DNA from: Methylococcales bacterium
Lineage (GTDB): Bacteria > Pseudomonadota > Gammaproteobacteria > Methylococcales > Methylomonadaceae
Reading direction: 5' to 3'
Length of the DNA stretch: 5,278 nt
Assembly: GCA_023144875.1 (NCBI GenBank)
Contig: JAGLEW010000034.1
Span: 1 to 5,278, forward strand
The translations under genes were made by a program, and so were the position numbers. Under the pieces are notes generated by a model that was given only the letters and a program-made list of their open reading frames with translations, ran no database searches and had not been told where the DNA came from. Below, in pieces: positions 1-5,278 of the stretch (position 1 is the stretch's first letter; each line of letters starts with the position of its first letter).

Positions 1-850
1 TTGGTAATAATCGTCCAATTTCAGCTAAGGTGGTCACATTAAAAATTGCTAAGCCAATTTCCGACGGCAATCCTTTTGAGGGAATTTCCACGCCTAACAA
101 GGCGGCGGCTAACATTTTTTCTGCCCCTTGAGGGTATTTTGTCACCACCGCCTCAATCGTAATCGAACCATCCGTCGGTAAATGGGGCTTAATAGCCTCC
201 AGCACATCCAATTTATTTGTTTCAATACCGATAATAGCTCTAGGTGCATCAACGCATTTCAGCGCAATTTTAATCCCTAAAATCAGATTATGCACCTGTT
301 CCAACATCACCCGATGATCGGTGGTTAAAAAAGGTTCACACTCACAACCATTGACCAACACGGTATGAATTTTACATTCTTTGGGAATACTCATTTTCAC
401 ATGAGTAGGAAACGCCGCGCCACCAAGCCCCACCATGCCCATATCCCAAACCGCTTTGATTAAATCTTGCCGCGATAGGCTATCAACATCAGGTGAAAAA
501 CCTTCTAACTGTCGCTGTCCTGAACTTAAGGCGGTTTCAATAATAATTGCAGATTCACGTGTACCTCGAGCGGTCAATACCAACTCAATCCCTTTCACCG
601 TCCCAGTCACCGACGCATATAAGGGCACAGAAACAAAGCCATCGCCTTTCGCAATCAGCTCGCCACGTTGAACCTTCTGACCTTTATGTACTATTGACAC
701 CGAGGGTTTGCCAATGCTTTGCCCGAGTAATAGCGTTACTTGTGGTGGAAAAGGCAACCGTCGCGTTTCTTTATGGTGCGTTTCTTTATATTCAGGGGGA
801 TGAATGCCGTGCGAAAAGGTGTTTTTTCCAAAAAATTGTAAAAGATTCAT
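1..850 (-). CDS. rnfC: RnfC, electron transport complex subunit C (N-terminal part, 3' end outside window)
   Basis: The frame is open from an ATG at 850-848 to the window edge, giving 283 codons with no stop. RnfC is the peripheral iron-sulfur subunit of the membrane Rnf complex, which couples electron transfer between ferredoxin and NAD(H) to ion movement. Visible landmarks in order: FFGKNTFSHGIHPPE near residues 6-20 (the RnfC N-terminal 'GGIHPPE' region), a lipoyl-like domain to about residue 105, then the NuoF-like nucleotide/flavin domain with GLGGAAFPTHVK (141-152), NGCECEPFLTTDH (168-179), YPQGAEKML (239-247) and IPSKGLPSEIG (256-266). The SLBB and 4Fe-4S cysteine regions of the family would lie beyond the edge. 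The start fits the family N-terminus, although the upstream Shine-Dalgarno is weak. The preceding gene on this strand is a DUF4184 protein, not rnfB, so this rnfC may head its own gene set. Identity is confident; the gene order beyond is unknown. Confidence 0.94.
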   Translation of the reverse strand, partial: MNLLQFFGKNTFSHGIHPPEYKETHHKETRRLPFPPQVTLLLGQSIGKPSVSIVHKGQKVQRGELIAKGDGFVSVPLYASVTGTVKGIELVLTARGTRESAIIIETALSSGQRQLEGFSPDVDSLSRQDLIKAVWDMGMVGLGGAAFPTHVKMSIPKECKIHTVLVNGCECEPFLTTDHRVMLEQVHNLILGIKIALKCVDAPRAIIGIETNKLDVLEAIKPHLPTDGSITIEAVVTKYPQGAEKMLAAALLGVEIPSKGLPSEIGLAIFNVTTLAEIGRLLP

Positions 851-925
851 CAATTAGTCTTTTATAGTGGTTAATTATTGAATGATACTTGAGTGAAAAA
901 ACCGAGGGGTAAAGTTCTCCATTTA

Positions 926-1735
926 TTAATTCAACGCCGTATCAACTTTGAGTTTGTATTGTCGAAAATAAAATTTATATAAAATAGCTAATAAAAACCA
1001 GTTGATTAAAAAAAAACCAACGCTTGCAAGTATTCCATGTCGTATTGAAAACTGTAAGTCATAAAGCCAGTTCATATCAGGGTTGCGTCTTAAATAGACA
1101 TAATAACACCCAATGAGAATAGGTAAACCAATTAAACTTACTTGGCTCATTCTGATTAATTTTTTAGGGAAATAAAAGACCACCGTTGATTGTCGCTCTC
1201 TACTTTCACCCCATTTTTTTACCCACATAACCACAATGAATAAGCCCACAATACTACTCAGATGTTGCAGTAAACGATAAAGTTTAAATTCATGTCCATC
1301 AACGATAAAAAGGGTGCTTTCAAGGGTTGTAAAATACAACACGAAAATACCTGACTCGTGAGTAAACGCATCCCAAATAATATGGGTAAATGAACCGATC
1401 AATAACGAGGCTATAATTTTAAAAAAAGAGGTATTGACTAAAATTCCATGCGCAAGGTTCGGGTTAATGCGACACTGTACAAACAAGGGCAACAGCGAAT
1501 AAATAACGGGCGATAATAGTCGATGAAAGAGATAATAAACAAGAAGACCAAAGGGCATATCAATACAAAATAACCCTAAAAAAGAATGCGCGAAAGATCG
1601 GCTAATACCAAGGGGTAAAAAACTAAAAATATCGGGTAAAATTGTGCCAATAATTAAAGCGCTCAGAACAAAAAATTGTCCATAGCCTTTGTAGAGCGGA
1701 ATAGCAATAACAGTATGAGATAAGGTAAATGGCAT
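926..1735 (-). CDS. DUF4184 family integral membrane protein
   Basis: This 269-residue polytopic inner-membrane protein begins MPFTLSH, the characteristic opening of DUF4184 proteins, which supports the ATG at 1735-1733. Other family-like marks are LPDIFSF (33-39), a His-Ser pair (H50, S51), and FTHIIWDAFTH (116-126), with H118, D122 and H126 as candidate metal or catalytic ligands, plus LLQHLSS (155-161). Hydrophobic segments lie near residues 20-40, 52-72, 102-122, 160-172, 196-215 and 232-255. The conserved His/Asp pattern inside membrane segments recalls membrane-bound metal-dependent hydrolases, but no activity is established for the family and none is claimed here. The gene ends in tandem stops (TAA TAA) 75 bp before rnfC on the same strand, so co-transcription is possible. 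No strong Shine-Dalgarno or intervening terminator was seen. It is divergent from the CAP-domain gene. Confidence 0.82.
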   Translation of the reverse strand: MPFTLSHTVIAIPLYKGYGQFFVLSALIIGTILPDIFSFLPLGISRSFAHSFLGLFCIDMPFGLLVYYLFHRLLSPVIYSLLPLFVQCRINPNLAHGILVNTSFFKIIASLLIGSFTHIIWDAFTHESGIFVLYFTTLESTLFIVDGHEFKLYRLLQHLSSIVGLFIVVMWVKKWGESRERQSTVVFYFPKKLIRMSQVSLIGLPILIGCYYVYLRRNPDMNWLYDLQFSIRHGILASVGFFLINWFLLAILYKFYFRQYKLKVDTALN

Positions 1736-1884
1736 TATTTTAAACGTCTTGATTAAGAAAAGGGTTGATCCTAAAAAATTTCAAACAGTTGTTATATACA
1801 TCACACTTTTATATTTTTACCCCGACTTAATTTAACCCTTAGCCTAAAATTCAATTAAATTTATATACTAGGAGGTTAATTTGT
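1736..1884. promoter_or_regulatory. AT-rich divergent intergenic region, probable promoters for both flanking genes
   Basis: These 149 bp separate the divergently transcribed DUF4184 and CAP genes, so at least one promoter for each direction would be expected here. A possible plus-strand pair is TTGTTA (1789-1794) with TATATT (1810-1815), but the 15-bp spacing is short. TATACT at 1864-1869 lies too close to the Shine-Dalgarno to be a normal -10 for the CAP gene. No clear operator palindrome was found. The promoter role is inferred from gene layout. Confidence 0.4.
1870..1875 (+). promoter_or_regulatory. Strong ribosome binding site for the CAP-domain gene
   Basis: A perfect AGGAGG lies 9 bases before the ATG at 1885. 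It fixes the start of the 604-residue protein and places the signal peptide at its N-terminus. It is the best Shine-Dalgarno in the window, which suggests efficient translation. Confidence 0.88.
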
Positions 1885-3699
1885 ATGAAAAAAATTTCAA
1901 TCATTTTTTTTATTAATGCGTGTTTATTATCAACAAGTAGCTGGGCTGTGGATGAATGTACTGGACAAACGATTTTAAAATCAAGCGCTTGTGCTGGTGA
2001 TGGTATTGAAGCAGAAGAACTGAAATTACACAAGCTTGTGAATGAATATCGCGCTGAAAAAGGTTTACCCGCAATTGCTTTATCCCCCGCGTTGTCGATT
2101 GTCGCTAATCGCCATGTACAAGATCTTGATAAAAATTTAAAAAAATTAGATCATGGTTGGTCGGACTGTGCTTATAAGCCAAGAGATCAAAGCACTTTCA
2201 ATTGTATGTGGAAAGCTCCACAACGCCTAGGAACATCTTATAAAGGTAATGGTTATGAAAATGCGGCGTTTTCATCAGATATGAATGCCGTTAATGCACT
2301 AGCTATGTGGAAAAAAAGTTCTGCACATAATAATGTTATTTTAAATCAATCTATTTGGAAACAACTTAAATGGAAATCCTTAGGGATTGGGATTTATAAC
2401 GGGTATGCGGTGTTATGGTTTGGTGATTTGATTGATAGCAGCCCAAAATTAGAAGAAAAACCAATTCAAGTAAAACAACCAATAAAAGAAAATATCGAAG
2501 ACAAAGCTACTGATCCTAGCCCAAAATCAGAAAAATCGATCAAGGTAACACAACCAACAAGCGAAAATACGGAAGACAAAGCTACTAGTTCTAGTCCGAA
2601 ATCAGAAGAACCAATCGAGGTAAAACAACCAACAAGCGAAAATACGGAAGACAAAGCTACTAGTTCTAGTCCGAAATCAGAAGAACCAATCGAGGTAAAA
2701 CAACCAACAGGCGAAAGTGTCGAAGACCGAATCATTGAATTATATTCTGCCTATTTTAATCGAGCTGCTGATAAAAAAGGCTTTAGTTTTTGGAAAAAAT
2801 CCTTTAATAGATATTATTCAGAGGGAGATAACATCAAACTAATCGCTGAAAAAGAAAGCAATGCGCTGCAAAAAATCACCAATGACATGGCGAATGCCGA
2901 TGAATATAAAGCGCTTTACCCTGAAACACAATCATCTGTTAATTTTATTAAAGACATTTACACCAACCTTTTAGGGCGTAGAACCGATTCTGCTGGTTTA
3001 GCGTTTTGGGCAAATCATTTGGATGGCAAAAGGATGACTCGAGGCCATGCCATTTTAAATATCATCGCAGGCGCTAAAGCTAATAAAACCAGTCAAGGTA
3101 TTAAAGATAGTGGCTTAATCAGCAATAAGACTAATGTCTCTAAATATTTTTCAAAAACATTGGGGTTAAATGATTTAAAGCTCGCTAAATCTGCTTTTTC
3201 AGGCATCACCGATGCGAGTAATACCGTTAAGACTGCTAAAGCTAATTTAGACTTGGCTTCAAAATCGATAAAAAACCTTAACACCGAACAACAAGCGGTT
3301 TTAGATTATCACAATAAAGTAAGAGCCGACGTTAATGTACAAAAATTAACATGGTCAACAGAAGCGGCCGAACACGCACAAACATGGGCTAATAATTTAG
3401 CGAGTAATAGCTGTGGTTTTGAACACAGTAAAGATTCGGGTTATGGTGAAAATATTTTTAAAGGCACCCAAGGTGCGTTTGATATGGTCGATGCGGCAAA
3501 GTCATGGGAAGATGAGAAACAACTCTACAAGGGGGGTGCTATTAATAATGATAATTTTAAAGCGGTCGGTCATTATACACAAATGGTTTGGAGCCGTACA
3601 ACAGGCGTTGGTTGTGCTACCTCAACCTGTAACAATCAAATAACGGTTGTCTGTAATTACACCCCACAAGGTAATATTCTTGGTGAAAAGCCATTCTAA
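1885..3699 (+). CDS. Exported multidomain protein: CAP - tandem repeat linker - DUF4214 - CAP
   Basis: A 604-residue protein with a Sec signal peptide (MKK, hydrophobic core, probable cleavage after S-W-A at residue 21), so periplasmic, surface or secreted. CAP domain 1 (about 45-184) is of bacterial type: H90, the GYEN motif with E125, W142..S145..H148, then LGIGI and LWFGD. A linker of 25-residue repeats rich in Pro, Ser, Thr, Glu and Lys spans about 185-281. A DUF4214 region follows with two related halves, IIELYSAYFNRAADKKGFSFW (21 residues, 283-303; key IxxLYxxxFNRxxDxxGxxFW) and IYTNLLGRRTDSAGLAFW (358-375), and an NK-containing helical tail to about 460. CAP domain 2 (about 465-604) is of PR-1 type: H514, GEN with E522, W541/E544, GHYTQMVW with H563, and VVCNYTPQGN. 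C510, C577, C582 and C590 suggest disulfides. CAP proteins may bind lipids or act on envelope or host targets; the substrate is unknown. The domain calls are confident and the function is open. Confidence 0.92.
   Translation: MKKISIIFFINACLLSTSSWAVDECTGQTILKSSACAGDGIEAEELKLHKLVNEYRAEKGLPAIALSPALSIVANRHVQDLDKNLKKLDHGWSDCAYKPRDQSTFNCMWKAPQRLGTSYKGNGYENAAFSSDMNAVNALAMWKKSSAHNNVILNQSIWKQLKWKSLGIGIYNGYAVLWFGDLIDSSPKLEEKPIQVKQPIKENIEDKATDPSPKSEKSIKVTQPTSENTEDKATSSSPKSEEPIEVKQPTSENTEDKATSSSPKSEEPIEVKQPTGESVEDRIIELYSAYFNRAADKKGFSFWKKSFNRYYSEGDNIKLIAEKESNALQKITNDMANADEYKALYPETQSSVNFIKDIYTNLLGRRTDSAGLAFWANHLDGKRMTRGHAILNIIAGAKANKTSQGIKDSGLISNKTNVSKYFSKTLGLNDLKLAKSAFSGITDASNTVKTAKANLDLASKSIKNLNTEQQAVLDYHNKVRADVNVQKLTWSTEAAEHAQTWANNLASNSCGFEHSKDSGYGENIFKGTQGAFDMVDAAKSWEDEKQLYKGGAINNDNFKAVGHYTQMVWSRTTGVGCATSTCNNQITVVCNYTPQGNILGEKPF
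2437..2727 (+). repeat. In-frame 75-bp (25-residue) tandem repeats in the CAP protein linker
   Basis: Full units lie at 2470-2544, 2545-2619 and 2620-2694. A partial fourth (2695-2727) follows, and a degenerate half-unit (2437-2469) precedes them. The protein unit begins V-K/T-Q-P and runs through EDKAT to SPKSEE/K. The second and third units differ by one base in 75 (ACA versus AAA in the second codon), while the outer units have diverged more. Because 75 is a multiple of three, changes in copy number keep the frame. The acidic/lysine Pro-Ser-Thr composition predicts a flexible spacer between the first CAP domain and DUF4214. Confidence 0.95.
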
Positions 3700-3760
3700 G
3701 CAAGATTAAAATAGACAGACTACTTTATTAGTGGTTTGGTTGGTGCTTACTATAAAGAGT

Positions 3761-3794
3761 TTGTCAGGTATGCGTTCCCAGGCTGGAGCTTGGG
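3761..3794. repeat. REP-like 34-bp hairpin repeat, copy 1
   Basis: The copy contains CCCAGGC-TGGA-GCTTGGG (3777-3794), a 7-bp stem with one G-T pair and a 4-base loop. It matches copy 2 at 27 of 34 positions in the same orientation. It lies between two convergent genes, a usual place for REP-type repeats. No U-tract follows the stem, so an intrinsic terminator role is not shown, although the hairpin could protect the 3' end of the CAP mRNA. Confidence 0.65.
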
Positions 3795-3899
3795 GGCGGG
3801 GTAATATAATATAAAAGAAGGGAACTTACTTAAAAACCCAGTTAATACAAGGCTTATATGTCAGGTACCGTGTAATCATGGGCATATTCCAAGCACAGC

Positions 3900-3933
3900 T
3901 TGTCGGGTATGTACTTCCAAGCTGAAGCTTGGG
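3900..3933. repeat. REP-like 34-bp hairpin repeat, copy 2
   Basis: The core CCAAGC-TGAA-GCTTGG (3917-3932) is a perfect 6-bp stem with a 4-base loop, and it can extend by a T-G and a T-A pair. It is a direct repeat of copy 1, 139 bp downstream, and ends 13 bp before the stop codon of the minus-strand gene at 3947. The shared leader TTGTC-A/G-GGTATG precedes both hairpins, so the repeated unit is larger than the stem-loop. No transposase or RAYT gene is visible in the window. Confidence 0.65.
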
Positions 3934-3946
3934 AAAACAAGGTATT

Positions 3947-4522
3947 TTAGGTGGTGCATTGGTTAGGAATGTATTTTGACCAGTTTGTAAGTTTAATTTT
4001 TTGAGCGGCTATTTTAAAAGCTTTTTTATTCACAAACCCCTTGCCCGTTAAAAAATTAATGTCACAATTAAAATCTGGGTTTTTTCCTAATGTGTCATGT
4101 GTATTATAGAAATAACCACTCATAATAAAGTTTTGATTTCTATAGGAAATAGTTAATTTTTGAGACCATGTGTCTCTGGTGGCAAATTTTCTATCTGAAT
4201 ACAGAAAAAAAGAGCTGTTATTAGAAGCTGTTTCAAGATAAGTACCCCCAGAGCCTAAATTTACCCAAACAATATCTTCTTTATAGAACACGGGTCTTAA
4301 TCTATTTTTATCATTATTTAAGAAAATATACAGCTCAACGAGTTGTTGTTTATTAATAGTTAATACTGCCGCATCTATTTTTTTATCTTGATTCCAATCC
4401 CCTGTTATGACGCTTAAGATACTTGATGGTCGTGTATTATCCGCATGAAGATTGGTACTTGTAAATATCATCATGATAATTATAAATGTTATTTTTGAAT
4501 AATTATTCTTTGTTAATGGCAT
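3947..4522 (-). CDS. Small exported protein with one FG-GAP-like calcium loop, hypothetical
   Basis: A 191-residue protein with an N-terminal signal peptide (hydrophobic core about 11-22, likely cleavage after L-H-A at residue 27), so periplasmic or secreted. Just after it lies GDWNQDKKIDAAVL (41-54). Its D42-N44-D46-K48-D50 spacing is the DxNxDxxxD calcium loop of FG-GAP/VCBS repeats, but only one copy is present where propeller proteins carry several. The C-terminal part has a GYFYNTHDT segment (136-144) and CDINFLTGKG (153-162), a pattern I associate with a group of uncharacterised proteobacterial secreted proteins; that is from memory, not a search. C153 and C189 could pair. The start is supported by AAGGA 9 bases upstream. 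The gene is convergent with the CAP gene and co-directional with fdhD, 169 bp away, so probably transcribed separately. Function unknown. Confidence 0.8.
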   Translation of the reverse strand: MPLTKNNYSKITFIIIMMIFTSTNLHADNTRPSSILSVITGDWNQDKKIDAAVLTINKQQLVELYIFLNNDKNRLRPVFYKEDIVWVNLGSGGTYLETASNNSSFFLYSDRKFATRDTWSQKLTISYRNQNFIMSGYFYNTHDTLGKNPDFNCDINFLTGKGFVNKKAFKIAAQKIKLTNWSKYIPNQCTT

Positions 4523-4531
4523 AATATTTTT

Positions 4532-4536
4532 TCCTT
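4532..4536 (-). promoter_or_regulatory. Ribosome binding site of the calcium-loop protein gene
   Basis: On the minus strand AAGGA lies 9 bases before the ATG at 4522-4520. It supports this start, which also gives a normal-looking signal peptide. Confidence 0.7.
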
Positions 4537-4691
4537 AAGGTTTGGTTTCCAAGGTGGATATTTTAACGGCATCAAACATAAAATCCAAAACTTTGTATTT
4601 GGTAAAGGTGAGAATTATTATACTGATTATCAAACGCTAAAAAACTGCTTTAAAAATCCTAAAATACCGAATATTTCTAACTACATAAGGG

Positions 4692-5278
4692 TTATTCAGC
4701 ATCAAAGTGTATAGAATCTGCTTTATTTAGCACTAGAAAATGTTTACCTTTGGCGCGTGAGATTAAAATAACCCCTGTTTGTTGCGCCATTTCTAAGCCC
4801 ATTTGAGTGGCGCCTGAGCGTGATAATAAAATAGGAATACCCATTTGTGCGACTTTAATGACCATTTCAGAAGTTAAACGCCCTGTGGTATAAAAAATTT
4901 TATCCTCACCGTTGATATTATTTAGCCACATATAACCTGCAATAGCATCAACGGCATTATGTCGCCCGACATCTTCGATAAAAAAATCAATCTTATTTCC
5001 CGTACTGAGAGCGCAACCATGTACCGCGCCTGCTTTTTTATAGACGTCATTATGGGTTTTTAAGGCATCAAGCATGGCGTAAAGGGTGGATTGTTTTAAG
5101 GTAATCTCAGGCAGTGTGACTTGGTTTAATTTATCCATTAAGCGCCCAAATACCGTGCCTTGTCCACAGCCTGTGGTAATGGTGCGCTGTTTCATTTTTT
5201 CTGAAAAGTCACTGTGTTGATGATGGGTTACGACGGCGACGGCTTCGGTTTCCCAGTCCACTTGTACGGCTTTAATGG
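4692..5278 (-). CDS. fdhD: FdhD, formate dehydrogenase sulfurtransferase/accessory protein (C-terminal part, start outside window)
   Basis: FdhD passes sulfur from a cysteine desulfurase to the molybdenum (bis-MGD) cofactor of formate dehydrogenase, which activates the enzyme in the cytoplasm. About 195 codons are visible. The frame stays open to the window edge upstream of the GTG at 5261, and the family is usually near 270 residues, so that GTG is probably internal. Motifs, numbered from the GTG: TTGCGQGT (29-36, the sulfur-carrying cysteine loop, with C32), GAVHGCAL (78-85), EDVGRHNAVD (96-105, strongly diagnostic), TTGRLTSEMV (125-134) and SRSGATQMGLEMAQ (148-161). The cysteine loop has one cysteine, whereas E. 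coli FdhD has a CxxC pair. The gene ends with TAA at 4694-4692 and no convincing terminator follows. Its presence implies a molybdenum- or tungsten-dependent formate dehydrogenase elsewhere in the genome. Confidence 0.94.
   Translation of the reverse strand, partial: IKAVQVDWETEAVAVVTHHQHSDFSEKMKQRTITTGCGQGTVFGRLMDKLNQVTLPEITLKQSTLYAMLDALKTHNDVYKKAGAVHGCALSTGNKIDFFIEDVGRHNAVDAIAGYMWLNNINGEDKIFYTTGRLTSEMVIKVAQMGIPILLSRSGATQMGLEMAQQTGVILISRAKGKHFLVLNKADSIHFDAE

Noticed and set aside
435..867. Two plus-strand open frames (435-671 and 547-867)
   Set aside because: They lie wholly or almost wholly antisense to rnfC, whose motifs are unambiguous, and their translations show no recognisable domain.
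1885..1923. Lipoprotein signal (cysteine at residue 13)
   Set aside because: The residues before C13 (I-N-A) are a poor lipobox and the preceding hydrophobic stretch is too short. An SPase I site after residue 21 fits better.
1851..2033. Minus-strand 60-codon open frame
   Set aside because: It is antisense to the signal peptide and first CAP codons, with no supporting motif.
2470..2727. Possible CRISPR-like array
   Set aside because: The units are contiguous, in frame and without spacers, so they are a coding tandem repeat.
2466..2735. Minus-strand open frame with a repeated peptide
   Set aside because: Its repeats are the antisense image of the 75-bp repeats in the CAP linker, and the plus-strand protein explains the region fully.
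3093..3643. Open frames 3093-3284 (minus) and 3413-3643 (plus, another frame)
   Set aside because: Both overlap the DUF4214 tail or the second CAP domain, which have clear family motifs in the main frame.
3716..3732. Possible terminator hairpin ACTACT...TAGTGGT after the CAP gene
   Set aside because: The stem is only 6 bp with a wobble pair and lacks a following T-run, so it is not called as a terminator.

Overview
The window is AT-rich DNA from a Gram-negative bacterium, most likely a low-GC gammaproteobacterium. The evidence is an Rnf-type electron-transport subunit, an FdhD homologue, two proteins with Sec signal peptides, a DUF4214 module of the kind common in proteobacterial secreted proteins, and REP-like hairpin repeats between genes. 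Sulfur oxidisers such as Beggiatoa relatives, or methanotrophs, would fit. This placement is an impression and has not been tested by any search.

Layout: (1) Positions 1-850, minus strand, hold the first 283 codons of rnfC, whose 3' end lies outside the window. (2) Positions 926-1735, minus strand, encode a polytopic membrane protein of the uncharacterised DUF4184 family, 75 bp upstream of rnfC. (3) Positions 1736-1884 are an AT-rich divergent intergenic region ending in a strong Shine-Dalgarno sequence. (4) Positions 1885-3699, plus strand, encode a 604-residue exported protein with two CAP (SCP/PR-1) domains, a 25-residue tandem-repeat linker and a DUF4214 module. (5) Positions 3700-3946 separate two convergent genes and carry two related 34-bp hairpin repeats. 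(6) Positions 3947-4522, minus strand, encode a small exported protein with one FG-GAP-like calcium loop. (7) Positions 4692 to the window end, minus strand, hold the C-terminal part of fdhD, whose start lies outside the window.

Nothing here forms one obvious pathway. rnfC (membrane redox/ion pump) and fdhD (formate dehydrogenase maturation) are redox housekeeping genes. Between them lies a block of envelope and secreted genes. The most distinctive item is the CAP-repeat-DUF4214-CAP protein. Its two CAP domains look as if they come from different branches of the superfamily, and its linker repeat seems to have duplicated very recently. No tRNA, rRNA, CRISPR array or transposase gene was seen.
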